From positions 154,460 through 218,459 of the forward strand of contig JAJCZJ010000031.1 of the NCBI GenBank assembly GCA_029262455.1: 64,000 bases of DNA. The letters are read 5' to 3'. Positions within the stretch are counted from its first letter, which is position 1. Each line of letters opens with the position of its first letter. This stretch comes from Deltaproteobacteria bacterium (GTDB lineage Bacteria > Desulfobacterota > Binatia > HRBIN30 > CADEER01). The translations under genes and the position numbers were made by a program. Below are positions 53,077 to 61,866 of this stretch, piece by piece. The notes under the pieces were generated by a model. The model made no database searches. It saw only the letters and a list, made by a program, of their open reading frames with translations, and was not told the DNA's origin.

Positions 53077-54855
53077 GTGACCGCTAGCTATCTCGTGCAG
53101 GCTCGATGCCAACTCGCTCTCGCGCTCGCCGCGATAGCCACAATCCAAGGCTGCTCGCTGGTTCGCCCGGCACCTGAAAGCGACCTCGGCGGCTGGTCGG
53201 AGCTCAGCCCCGCCGAGATCCGAGAGGTTCCGAGCAACGCGGAAGGCAAGGCTCTGGGCGCCTACCTTCGCGGCTACGTCGCCCTCACCGAGGGGGATCA
53301 GGAGGAGGCTCGCCGAGCTTTCGAGTCCGCCGTCGCGGCCGATCCAGCGACATCTTTACTGCGTCGGCGCCTCGCCGGGATGTACGTTCGCGAGGGCCGG
53401 CTCGAAGATGCCCTGGGGCAGTCTAGCGCCGCCTTGGCAATCGATCCTGCTTCGACCGAAAACCTCCTGCTACAGGCCGATATTCTCTCGGCCATGGACA
53501 AGTACGACGAGGCGATCCAATCGTATCGACAAGTGATCGCCGTCAACAGCGATCACCGTGAAGCTCGACTGCTGTTGGGAATCCTCCTCGGCAAGGTGGG
53601 CAAGACCGACGAAGCCATCGGCGCTCTCGAAGAAGTCATTCAGCGCGACAATCGCGCCTTCCTCGCGCACTACTATCTCGGTCGCATCCAGGCCGCGGCC
53701 GAGCGATTCGACGGCGCCGAGGTAGCCTATAAGAAGGCCCTGGCCCTGAACCCCCAGGCAGAGCCCGTGCTGGCTGACCTCGCCCTGCTCTACGAAGTAC
53801 GCCAGGAGCCGGCGCGGGCGATCGACATCTACGAGCGCATCCTGCGGATGAATCCCCGCAAGGGCGAGATTCGACGGCGACTCGCCGGCCTGTACATGCG
53901 GGAAGAGAAGTTCGAGGACGCGCTGCAACAGTTCCGGACGCTCGAGAAATTCGATGTGGATCCGCAGGACACGCGAACGAAGATCGGCTTGATTTTCTTA
54001 GAGACCGGCGACCATCAACGTGCCGCGACGGAATTTAGCCTCATCCTGGCCTCCAAACCCGACGACTACAGAGTGCGCTATTACTTAGCGTCCGCGTACG
54101 AGCAAGCTGAAGCCTTCGACGAAGCGATCCGCAACTTCAATATGATCCCGGCGGACCACGAATGGTTTGCCGACGCGAGGCGTTCGGCAGCGCACATCTA
54201 CCGCCAACAAGGTGACATCGAGGCCGCCGTCGAAGTACTGGCCGAAGCGTCCCAGCAGAAACCAGACGACGAACGACTGAAACACCTCTACGCAATGTCG
54301 ATCCGAGAAACCGGCAATCTGGATGAAGCCATCGATATCCTCGAGGTGCTGGTACGAAACAATCCCGAGAACGATCAATATCTCTTCGCGCTGGGTGCCC
54401 TCTACGACGAGGATGGACGCAAAGAGCTCTGTATCGAGAGGTTGCTACAAGCGATCGAGATCAATCCGGAGAACGCCCAAGCTTTGAACTACCTCGGATA
54501 CACCTACGCAGAGAGAGGGACGAATCTCGACGAGGCAGAAGACCTGATCCGTCGCGCCCTTCTACTCAGCCCGCAGGACGGCTACTACCTCGACAGCCTG
54601 GGATGGGTCTATTACAAGCGTGGCGAGTATGAGGCTGCCGTCGAGCAGCTCGAACACGCCGTCACGCTCTCGGCCGACGATCCGACGATCGCCGAACACC
54701 TCGGCGATGCCTACCAGCAGCTTGGCCGCAACCGCGACGCCGTTCGCAAGTATCGCGACGCTTTGAGTCGCTCGCAAAAAGAAGACCAGGCGGAGCGAAT
54801 CCGCGGCAAGATCGAAGCTCTCGAGGGAGCGGCACTGCAACGCGGAGACTCCTGA
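53077..54855 (+). CDS. TPR-repeat lipoprotein
   Basis: A 592-residue protein with a lipoprotein signal (CQLALALAAIATIQGC). Roughly 13 tetratricopeptide repeats follow from residue 50 to the end, for example AGMYVREGRLEDALGQSSAA, HYYLGRIQAAAERFDGAEVA and LNYLGYTYAERGTNLDEAED. It is a scaffold for protein assemblies at the outer or inner membrane. GTG 53077 is preferred, with GGAG upstream; an ATG at 53047 would add ten mostly arginine residues. Its stop directly abuts the next gene's ATG. Confidence 0.82.
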   Translation: MTASYLVQARCQLALALAAIATIQGCSLVRPAPESDLGGWSELSPAEIREVPSNAEGKALGAYLRGYVALTEGDQEEARRAFESAVAADPATSLLRRRLAGMYVREGRLEDALGQSSAALAIDPASTENLLLQADILSAMDKYDEAIQSYRQVIAVNSDHREARLLLGILLGKVGKTDEAIGALEEVIQRDNRAFLAHYYLGRIQAAAERFDGAEVAYKKALALNPQAEPVLADLALLYEVRQEPARAIDIYERILRMNPRKGEIRRRLAGLYMREEKFEDALQQFRTLEKFDVDPQDTRTKIGLIFLETGDHQRAATEFSLILASKPDDYRVRYYLASAYEQAEAFDEAIRNFNMIPADHEWFADARRSAAHIYRQQGDIEAAVEVLAEASQQKPDDERLKHLYAMSIRETGNLDEAIDILEVLVRNNPENDQYLFALGALYDEDGRKELCIERLLQAIEINPENAQALNYLGYTYAERGTNLDEAEDLIRRALLLSPQDGYYLDSLGWVYYKRGEYEAAVEQLEHAVTLSADDPTIAEHLGDAYQQLGRNRDAVRKYRDALSRSQKEDQAERIRGKIEALEGAALQRGDS

Positions 54856-55638
54856 ATGTGGCGAAAGATCACCGCATTGATCGCGGTGGTTAGCTTACAG
54901 GGTTGCTTCGCAACAAGGGAAAAGCCTCCACCTTTTCCGCACCACACGCCGACCGCCGACCAGGTTCTCGACTCGCTGCGTTCACGGCGTAAGGCGATCC
55001 ACTCTCTGCGTTCGATGGCGAAGCTGCGCTACGAATCACCGCGTGGCAACGAAAGCGCTCGCCACATTCTCGTCCTCGAGAGGCCCGACCGGATCCGCAT
55101 CGAAGTCCTCTCGATCCTCGGAACACTGTTGGCGCTGACGAGTGACGGCGAGAACTTCGCCGCCTACGTCCCGCGCGAGCAAACGGTGTACCGAGGGGCC
55201 TCGAGCGCGGACAACATTTCGGCCTACATCCCGATCGACCTAACCGTCGCCGACCTCATCGACCACGCACTTGGTACGCCACCTCTCGACCTCAACAATG
55301 CGATCACCGTAGATTCAGACCAGCGCGGCATACGAGTGTCCCAGGTCCGCGGCACGAACACACGAATCGGTTGGTACCGACCCGACCTGACACCGATCGC
55401 CTATCAAGAGCTCGGCGACAACGCCCGGGTCTTACTCGACGCCACTTACAGCGACATCGAAACGATCGACTCTACACCGATCACGACAACCATCGAACTT
55501 TCCTTCCCAGCATCCAAGCAGAAGGTGAAGATCAGCCTGCGAGATCCTGAGATCAATCCGCGCGTAAAGCCATCGATCTTCAGCCTTCCGTCTCCAGCCG
55601 GGACGCACGAAGTCGACCTCGACACCCGCCCCTACTAA
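54856..55638 (+). CDS. LolB-like outer-membrane lipoprotein (DUF4292-type)
   Basis: A 260-residue protein with lipobox (AVVSLQGC, Cys17). The body follows the LolA/LolB half-barrel order: HSLRSMAKLRYESPRGNESA, RPDRIRIEVLSILGTLLALT, GENFAAYVPREQTVYRG, then IELSFPASKQKVKISLRDPE and a C-terminal FSLPSPAG. It starts right after the TPR lipoprotein stop. Such pairs occur in Deltaproteobacteria-like genomes and may form a lipid- or lipoprotein-localising module. Confidence 0.78.
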   Translation: MWRKITALIAVVSLQGCFATREKPPPFPHHTPTADQVLDSLRSRRKAIHSLRSMAKLRYESPRGNESARHILVLERPDRIRIEVLSILGTLLALTSDGENFAAYVPREQTVYRGASSADNISAYIPIDLTVADLIDHALGTPPLDLNNAITVDSDQRGIRVSQVRGTNTRIGWYRPDLTPIAYQELGDNARVLLDATYSDIETIDSTPITTTIELSFPASKQKVKISLRDPEINPRVKPSIFSLPSPAGTHEVDLDTRPY

Positions 55639-55642
55639 GAGA

Positions 55643-57439
55643 ATGTCTCGTAAGTATCCGCTGATTCCCTGGGCCGCGTTGGTCGCTGCGCTGTGCGGCT
55701 GCCAGCCGTCGAGCGATCCGCCACCCAACGCGGCCACCGTCGCGCCAACCCCGCGGGCCACCCCCAAACCACCCGGCCCACCGCTCGTCGTCTCAGTCGT
55801 CGGTGAGCCGTCGACGTTCAATCCGCTCGTCGCGCGGGATCAAGCCGGCCTGACAGTCGGCGGCGCAATCTTCGACACCCTGGTCCGACTCGACCCATCC
55901 ACCGGCACCGTCCAACCGTGGTTGGCAAAGTCATGGCACTTCGACGTGGCGACGAACACCTACTCGGTCGAGTTGCGCAACGACGTCTCATGGCACGATG
56001 GGCGACCATTTAGCGCGGCCGACGTCACCTTCACGATCAACGCGATCCATGCCGTCGGGGACAGCCCATACACCCAGGTTCTGCGCGTCGACAACCAACC
56101 GATCAACGCCGAGGCGACCGGGCCATTGAGCTTGAAATTTCGCCTGCCGAGGCCGCACGCCCCATTCCCAAGCACACTGGCGATCCCGATACTGCCAGCG
56201 CACAAGTTCGCAGACCTAAAGACCGACAGCGACGCCGATACCATCGCCCGCCGTTGGGGCATCGATGTAGACCCAAGCGAAGTAGTCGGGACCGGCCCTT
56301 TCAAGTTGCAGGACTACAAAAACGCCGAAGAGGTCGTGCTCACACGCCACGACTCCTACTGGCGCCACTCAACCGATGGCACGCAACTGCCCTACCTCGA
56401 TCGATATGTTCTTCGCATCGCTCCGGATCGGGAGCAGGCAAAAAAGTGGTTCCTCGAAGGCAAGATCCATATCTTCAGCCCGAGCAGCGAGGAGATCACC
56501 CTCCTCGAGGAAGCCAAAAAGGAAGCCTCGTTCGAGATCGACTCCGTCGGATCCGACACCGGCAGCCTTTTCCTGACCTTCAACCGCAACCCGCACCACT
56601 ACAAGCAGCGCGGCCGTACCGACCCACGTTTACAGTGGTTCACCGACCAGCGCTTTCTCCTCGCGGTCGCCCACTCCATCGACAAGGACGCGATTATCCA
56701 GAAGGCGCTGCACGGCAAAGGGATGCCGGCCGTCTCGTACATTGCGCCATCTAACCGGTTCTACGACACCGCGCTCACCGACTACGTTTTCGACCAACCG
56801 CTAGCCCGGCGCATCCTGCAAGACGCCGGTTACGCCGACCGAGACGCCGACGGCGTGCGCGAAGACCAGGAACGCAACCCGCTCAAACTGACCCTCACGA
56901 CCAACGAAGGCAATCCGACCCGAGAGCTGATCGGTAAGTTACTGGTCGAGCAGCTGGCGGCCGTCGGCATCCAAGCCATTCTGGAGACCCTCTCGTTCCC
57001 AACCCTCTTCGAGCGCCTCGATGCGACCTATTCCTGGGACGCAATGCTGATTGGATTCACCGGCGGCTTCGATCCATCGAGCACCGACAACCTACTGCGA
57101 TCGAGCGCCCCCCTACACATCTGGCACCCATCACAATCAGAGCCAGCGACCGAGTGGGAGGCGAAAGTCGACTCACTTCTGAAACTCGGCGCAGCCGAGC
57201 TAGATCCCGCCAAACGCCGCGATACATACTGGCACATACAAGAAATCCTGCACAAAGAATTGCCCATGATTCAGCTCGCGCGACCGACGCGCTTCATCGC
57301 ATACAGCAACGACATCGAAAACTTCCGGCCCACCCCTTGGGGCTTCCAGCGCATCGAAGAACTGCGCCTGCGAGAGCCTACCGAAGTGCAGGAGAGTCCC
57401 GAAACAACCCGAACCCGGGCACGGCGAACCGATCGTTGA
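55643..57439 (+). CDS. Peptide/nickel-type ABC transporter substrate-binding lipoprotein
   Basis: A 598-residue family 5 solute-binding protein with lipobox (ALVAALCGC) and a Pro/Thr-rich linker (TVAPTPRATPKPPGPP). The fold motifs are present: GEPSTFNPLVARDQAG, the PWLAKSW segment, VELRNDVSWHDGRPFSAADV, and DAGYADRDADGVRED. It would bind oligopeptides or similar ligands in the periplasm. It lies four bases after the LolB-like gene. No permease or ATPase genes are beside it, so it is an orphan or serves a transporter coded elsewhere. Confidence 0.85.
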   Translation: MSRKYPLIPWAALVAALCGCQPSSDPPPNAATVAPTPRATPKPPGPPLVVSVVGEPSTFNPLVARDQAGLTVGGAIFDTLVRLDPSTGTVQPWLAKSWHFDVATNTYSVELRNDVSWHDGRPFSAADVTFTINAIHAVGDSPYTQVLRVDNQPINAEATGPLSLKFRLPRPHAPFPSTLAIPILPAHKFADLKTDSDADTIARRWGIDVDPSEVVGTGPFKLQDYKNAEEVVLTRHDSYWRHSTDGTQLPYLDRYVLRIAPDREQAKKWFLEGKIHIFSPSSEEITLLEEAKKEASFEIDSVGSDTGSLFLTFNRNPHHYKQRGRTDPRLQWFTDQRFLLAVAHSIDKDAIIQKALHGKGMPAVSYIAPSNRFYDTALTDYVFDQPLARRILQDAGYADRDADGVREDQERNPLKLTLTTNEGNPTRELIGKLLVEQLAAVGIQAILETLSFPTLFERLDATYSWDAMLIGFTGGFDPSSTDNLLRSSAPLHIWHPSQSEPATEWEAKVDSLLKLGAAELDPAKRRDTYWHIQEILHKELPMIQLARPTRFIAYSNDIENFRPTPWGFQRIEELRLREPTEVQESPETTRTRARRTDR

Positions 57440-57568
57440 TCCAGCACGTCGTCACTTGAGATCCGGATTACAATTGCCTGCCCGACCACAACCAAGGCGA
57501 GACAGCCCGTCGGCCAGACGCGAACGAAGGTCCGACGATCCCGCCAACCGAATGGTTTTCTGCGGTGA

Positions 57569-57862
57569 TCAGATTCGCGGAAGCCGGCGACGGTGACCGT
57601 GCCAGACTCGAAGCACTTCAAGAGGCCGTGAATCTGGCTTGTAGATGATGAGGTAGTTGTAGAGATTCCACAGGCGGCATGCAGAAGGGAGGTCGGAACG
57701 CCCGTGGCCTATTCCAGGCTCTTGAGCAAGTCGGCGAAACTCCGTGTGGAACTCATCCTAGACCCGCAAGGCAGTGTCGATGTCTCCACGTTGGGCGATG
57801 TAGCGAAGGATGTCCTCTAGCTCTGCTTGTGCGAGCTCAGTGAGGACATTGAGGTTAGGCAT
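57569..57862 (-). pseudogene. ParE-family toxin with an in-frame amber codon
   Basis: From the ATG at 57862, which overlaps the parD stop by 8 bases, the frame reads MPNLNVLTELAQAELEDILR, YIAQRGDIDTALRV, then TAG (57758-57760), then DEFHTEFRRLAQEPGIG, SACRLWNLYNYLIIY and EVLRVWHGHRRRLPRI before TGA. Total length (97 codons) and motif order are exactly those of ParE/RelE toxins, so one codon near position 35 has become a stop. The toxin is therefore probably inactive unless the codon is read through. Confidence 0.82.
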
Positions 57863-58094
57863 CTCGCCGGAGTTGCTCTAAAAGCTCCTTCGTCCGGCGC
57901 CGGGATTCAGACTCGGTGACGATTTGCCCTCTGGAAATCTGCAGCTCGGCTTCGGCTATCGCTGCGCGTAGACCTTCACCCTCGTCGAGGCTTTCGAGAC
58001 CGGCCTGAATGACGTCTTCCTCTGAGCCGAAGTGACCAGAGGCGACTTTCTCTTTCACGCGCTGTTCGGTCTTTTTGCTGACTTCGATGGCCAT
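57855..58094 (-). CDS. parD: ParD-family antitoxin
   Basis: A 79-residue antitoxin. The N-terminal part (MAIEVSKKTEQRVKEKVASG, then FGSEEDVIQAGLESL) is the ribbon-helix-helix DNA-binding unit; the C-terminal RRTKELLEQLRRDA tail binds the toxin. The reading frame is intact although the partner toxin has an in-frame stop. GGAGGT sits directly against the ATG, and a promoter-like element lies only a few bases upstream (58101-58128). Confidence 0.85.
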   Translation of the reverse strand: MAIEVSKKTEQRVKEKVASGHFGSEEDVIQAGLESLDEGEGLRAAIAEAELQISRGQIVTESESRRRTKELLEQLRRDA

Positions 58095-58100
58095 ACCTCC

Positions 58101-58128
58101 AGTGTAGTCGGAGTTTGGAAATCGTCAA
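58101..58128 (-). promoter_or_regulatory. Promoter of parDE
   Basis: On the minus strand TTGACG (58128-58123) and TACACT (58106-58101) are separated by 16 bases, a reasonable sigma-70-type promoter. The -10 box ends only six bases before the parD ATG, so the transcript would start at or near the start codon, giving a nearly leaderless message. Confidence 0.55.
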
Positions 58129-58413
58129 ACGGCCAAGAGGACGCTTTTCGGCACCCCAATCGAGGCCCTTAGCCTGACAAACGTCTTAAGACTCCACAAT
58201 TACGACTGCTTGTGCTGGTCCGTCCCCAGCCAAGGGCAACACAAGGTGGTGGAATTGAGGCGAAACACTATATACGCCCGTCGACGTTGTGCGCCATCTT
58301 GGTATCTCACGACCAAGAGTCGCGACGCAGTAGAGGAAACAAAAAGCTAGAACGTCCCGGGTGAGCGACGCGAACACACCTGCCTACCTGTCCGCCGGTG
58401 GCGGTGGTTGTGG
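58129..58413. other. Interval without a supported gene
   Basis: The bases between the parDE promoter and the next minus-strand gene show no coding pattern I can support. I see no repeat or RNA gene. Confidence 0.4.
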
Positions 58414-58797
58414 TCATACTTTGGCGCGCAAAGACCATCCCTCTTTGACGAGCGTAACCCCAATACCCACCCCGGCAATTACAGAAAGTGTATTGGCGGA
58501 AAGAGGAAGAAGCTGTCGTCCGACAGGGAACCGCAAGACTCCGTCACCTACGCCAAGAATGATCAGCGCTCCCATGCTTCCAGCACCCACGAAACTCAAG
58601 AGACAAAACGTCCCAAGGGTGACGTATGCCCAACCCGCTCCACGCGCTAAACCAAACAGCACGGCGCAGCCTGCAATAGCCAAAGTCCAAATGGCCACAA
58701 GCTCCCCCCGCCACGTGAAGACGGGAATAAGCGTGCAAACAACGGCACAAGCCAGAAGCGCGAGACTACCAACAATTGCGAGAATGACCTGCGCCAT
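58414..58797 (-). CDS. Small four-helix membrane protein
   Basis: A 127-residue product with four regular hydrophobic segments (about 4-24, 33-52, 56-80 and 102-117), beginning MAQVILAIVGSLALLACAVV. No family is recognised. It stands alone between the toxin-antitoxin locus and a repeat-bearing gap. The even helix spacing supports a real protein. Confidence 0.6.
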   Translation of the reverse strand: MAQVILAIVGSLALLACAVVCTLIPVFTWRGELVAIWTLAIAGCAVLFGLARGAGWAYVTLGTFCLLSFVGAGSMGALIILGVGDGVLRFPVGRQLLPLSANTLSVIAGVGIGVTLVKEGWSLRAKV

Positions 58798-59507
58798 CTA
58801 GCCCACCTCTATCGGAACAATGGCGCACTATGCATCAAGATCGCCGGTGCCTACAACCGCAGAAAAAGGCGACTCGGTGGCTACTAGCAGGATCGCTACA
58901 GCGCAACCGCTGTTGAGACCGGTAAGCATCCCTGGCGCTGCCTGACTTGCGTAGCAAACATCTCGTTTCTGCGCAGTGCGCGAAGATTTTCATGCGGCAA
59001 CGAAGATTGGGGAAATTTTAGTCAACTTCAGGCGCTGCAGAGACGGTCAGAGATACCAGATCCGCTACGCGGCTCGGATGGAGCCTCGCCCTCCATTTTT
59101 CTCGATACGTCTCCACCGACATCAATAACGAGCGCAGCGAGCACCACCCTTAGCCTCATCCCGAGCCAGAGCCTTTTCTCGATCAGCGTTCATCCCGTGG
59201 CCAAAAACCGTCAGCGTTCACCTGCGTTCATCAGCGGTTTGGTTCCTGGCCGTCGCGCCCATGTCGCGACTCGCCACCGAACCCGGCGTACACGCAACTC
59301 GTCGCGAAATCCAAGATTTCGGCGACGAGGAAACCGTGCCGCGATCCCTGTGTCCCAGCTCAACTCGGACCTAGTTTTTTCGGGGTATGGCGTATAGCTC
59401 CAAACTCCGCAGAGACACGCGAACTGTGGATTCCGAACGACCCCGCAAAGAGTGGATTCGCCAATCTACATCTGCGCGCGCACCTCAGTGAGTAACGGAA
59501 GATCCTC
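58798..59507. other. Long non-coding interval carrying a dispersed repeat
   Basis: About 700 bases with no supported gene. Its main content is the repeat block at 59055-59251. The rest is unremarkable, and short open frames here have no ribosome sites or recognisable products. Confidence 0.55.
59055..59251. repeat. Dispersed intergenic repeat, copy B
   Basis: Related over most of its length to 5683-5837 in the same orientation, starting accagatccgctacgcggct and ending tcatcagcggttt(n)g(n)tcc. Copy B is longer, holding an extra internal segment that includes gcgttcatcccgtggcc, a phrase also found at 5589-5604 and 5855-5870. The element seems to be a mosaic of short modules. Confidence 0.8.
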
Positions 59508-59921
59508 TCATTCCGACTCGTCCAAATAGTAGAAATCCAGGTCGAACGCGGCACCGAGGCGTGCCGCTTGCCGAACCGTTTCTCGCCCGAGGTGGACACC
59601 GTGGCCTGAGGGCGGGTAGTGACCAACGCACTGCAATACGTGGTCGTAATCGAGAGATAGCTCTCTCAACTTCGATTCTCTTGAAAGGAGCTTCCACAAC
59701 AAGGCTTCCAGGTGTGCGGCCAATGGGTTCTTGTCATCTAGGCCACTATCCAAACGCCAGCGCATCGTCTCACGAGTCCGACTCGTCTCCCCGATGGCAT
59801 CGCCTACATTCCAAGCTTGCGTCGGGGCAAGGCCGAGAAGATCCGAAATCGACTCGTGTCGCCCCGAACCCGAAATGTAGAAGTACGCAAATTCCCTATT
59901 CGTGATTGGTGGAGATGCCAT
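59508..59921 (-). CDS. DUF4279-like protein
   Basis: A 137-residue soluble protein. AYFYISGSGRHESISDLLGL at the start, MRWRLDSGLDDKNPLAAHLE in the middle and RLGAAFDLDFYYLDE at the end follow the pattern of the DUF4279 family, some of which are associated with immunity-type roles against polymorphic toxins. No toxin gene is beside it. The family match is by memory of motif order. Confidence 0.6.
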   Translation of the reverse strand: MASPPITNREFAYFYISGSGRHESISDLLGLAPTQAWNVGDAIGETSRTRETMRWRLDSGLDDKNPLAAHLEALLWKLLSRESKLRELSLDYDHVLQCVGHYPPSGHGVHLGRETVRQAARLGAAFDLDFYYLDESE

Positions 59922-60019
59922 CTGCTGATCCCTCTCGCCCCTCCAAAGTGTCCGTGAACCATCGGCATATCAGAACCGGGCGACCTCCACACGACTTAGA
60001 ATCTCGGGCGTCGCGAGCG

Positions 60020-60685
60020 TCACGAAGTTGCCTTGGGTATCGTGACGACGATCGTGTCGTCGCTGGTATCGATCCGCGCTCGCGTGTGGTCAGCGCCGAT
60101 CGGGAGCGGCAGGTGCTCAGAGATCGAGCGGCTCACCTCGTTTCGCGCCACCACGTTGCCCTCGGAGTCCTTGTGTTCGGCGACCTGCGAAAGCTTCCCC
60201 GCGATCGTTACTCCGTTCGCATCCACTTCCACATTCAGTCGGTTCTCTTGGCCATCGGGAATACGCACGGTGATGACGTATTTCTCCGAGCCGTCTTCTT
60301 GTTCGACTTTGATTCCGGTCGAGCCGGCGAAGAAGCGGTTTCCAAACCAGCCCTCCCAAGATTGGTTGAACGCTGCGTCGAGGTCGCCGGACATCCTCTC
60401 TTCGAGCCGCTCACGCATCCGCTTCATTTCGGCGAAGGGATCGTCGCGTCGAGAGAAGAACCCGTCATCAAAGAAGCCGTCGAAGAGGTCGTCACGCTCC
60501 TTGAGGTCCTTCGAAAACTTGTCGAAGAGATGCGAGGATAGGCTGTCGAGATCACCACCGGACGCGTCCATCTGTGTTGCAGCGTCGGAACGTGCCTGAG
60601 CAATGATGACGGCTTGAATGAGGCAAACCACGGCCAGGACTGCAGCCATGGCGACCACGATGGCAAACTGGCGCTGCTGGTTCAT
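60020..60685 (-). CDS. Membrane-anchored Hsp20-like protein
   Basis: A 221-residue protein with a single N-terminal membrane helix (about residues 7-30, AIVVAMAAVLAVVCLIQAVI) behind a good GGAG site. Residues about 40-110 are charged and coiled (SKDLKERDDLFDGFFDDGFF). The last 100 residues look like an alpha-crystallin domain: EKYVITVRIPDGQENRLNVE, VDANGVTIAGKL, RSISEHLPLPIG, ending DTIVVTIPKATS. It would protect proteins at the periplasmic or membrane face. It is the last gene of the Hsp20-YfdX operon. The first start at 60715 is less likely. Confidence 0.68.
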   Translation of the reverse strand: MNQQRQFAIVVAMAAVLAVVCLIQAVIIAQARSDAATQMDASGGDLDSLSSHLFDKFSKDLKERDDLFDGFFDDGFFSRRDDPFAEMKRMRERLEERMSGDLDAAFNQSWEGWFGNRFFAGSTGIKVEQEDGSEKYVITVRIPDGQENRLNVEVDANGVTIAGKLSQVAEHKDSEGNVVARNEVSRSISEHLPLPIGADHTRARIDTSDDTIVVTIPKATS

Positions 60686-60762
60686 CGCTTCGCTCCGCCT
60701 GCGGGACGAGAGCAAGAGGGCAGTACCTTCACGGTCCTGCCCTCAGTCTGCTGCTGCGCCCT

Positions 60763-61737
60763 CTACGACGAAGATCCCTCCTTTCCTTTGTACTCGGTTA
60801 CCACCGCCTCCCCCGGCTCCTTGTTCATCCAGCCCGTAACGCGCTGCCAGAAGCCCCGGATGACCCCGGCGGACTTCTCGTCGAGGTCGCCCTCAAGCTT
60901 CGCTATCGCCGCCAGTAGGGACTTGACCGGGGCCCTCTCAGCGTCGGGGATCAGCCCCCGATAGATCGTAAGCCGGTTCTGCGCCACCAAGAGGTTCGCC
61001 TTGGCAGCCTTGTAGTTCTCCTCTTCGGCCATCCTTTCGGCCATCCGCAGCGCTCGCTGCACTTCGAGAAGGGGGTTATCCTTCTTGTCTACCGAGAATC
61101 GAAGGCCGCGCGCGAGCGCGAAGCGGAGTTGCGTGAGTGCTTCGTCCGGTGTCTCGAGCAACTCCTTTGCTCGCAGGAGGCGCCGCTCGATGTAGCCGAG
61201 GTCGGCATGCACCGCCGTTTGGAGGAGATCGACATCGGCTAGCTGAACTCCCTCCACGGCCGCACGATCCCAGCGGACGTCCAGAAGCGGCTGCACGACC
61301 TCGACGGCAGTCATCTCCTGGTAAATGGGAATGAGATCGTCCTGGCTGCGCTCAGTGTGGCGGTACATCTCGCTGCCCGTCGGGTCCTTGACGACCGTCG
61401 TTTCCACAGTCACCGGGAGCATTTCGCGCACAACTCCGATGAGGGTCACACCCTTGTCTATCTGTTCGGCGGCGGCCTTTGAGTTGCCGACCTCCAGCTC
61501 GTTTGAGGCACCATTGAGGTGAAGCAGCACCTGCGAGCTGAGAAGGGAAGCTTGGCGCAGGTTCTCCTCGGACAGCTCTCCCTCGGTGCTTCTTTCCACC
61601 GTTGTCTGGAATCCCGGCAAGGTGCCGGAAACACTCTCACTGATGACTTCCGCACTCATGGCCGCCGGGGCCAGAAGGAAAGTCAGCGCGGCGGCAAGCA
61701 CCAGTATGGCCTTCCTTTCGTTTCGCTGAAGTCGCAT
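60763..61737 (-). CDS. YfdX-family stress protein
   Basis: A 324-residue exported protein with signal peptide (about residues 1-28, ILVLAAALTFLLAPAAMSA). The helical body has the YfdX pattern: LLSSQVLLHLNGASNELEVG near residue 68 and NPLLEVQRALRMAERMAEEE further on, in effect a doubled unit, longer than the usual roughly 210-residue form. AAAGGAGG lies 9 bases upstream. In Enterobacteria YfdX proteins occur with Hsp20 and ClpG in the transmissible stress-tolerance locus, protecting periplasmic proteins. Here it lies between Hsp20 genes, so the association is retained. Confidence 0.8.
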   Translation of the reverse strand: MRLQRNERKAILVLAAALTFLLAPAAMSAEVISESVSGTLPGFQTTVERSTEGELSEENLRQASLLSSQVLLHLNGASNELEVGNSKAAAEQIDKGVTLIGVVREMLPVTVETTVVKDPTGSEMYRHTERSQDDLIPIYQEMTAVEVVQPLLDVRWDRAAVEGVQLADVDLLQTAVHADLGYIERRLLRAKELLETPDEALTQLRFALARGLRFSVDKKDNPLLEVQRALRMAERMAEEENYKAAKANLLVAQNRLTIYRGLIPDAERAPVKSLLAAIAKLEGDLDEKSAGVIRGFWQRVTGWMNKEPGEAVVTEYKGKEGSSS

Positions 61738-61795
61738 TGACTCGTCCTCCTTTCGTCGAGAATTAAATAACTTTTGGCGTTCGATATCGCTCTAT

Positions 61796-61847
61796 CCTCC
61801 CGGTGGAGACCGGGAGGGGGTGATCCCGAGCCCGAAGGCCCGGGATC
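61796..61847. other. Two adjacent GC-rich hairpins between hsp20 and yfdX
   Basis: Hairpin 1: cctcccggt-ggag-accgggagg (61796-61817), a perfect 9-bp stem. Hairpin 2: gatcccg ... cgggatc (61822-61847), whose loop folds again (gcc-cgaa-ggc). They lie in the 129-base gap after the second hsp20 stop. No T-run follows. They may partly terminate the transcript or protect the 3' end of the hsp20 message, setting different levels for hsp20 and yfdX. Confidence 0.75.
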
Positions 61848-61866
61848 GCAGGGGGCTTTGGGGAAC

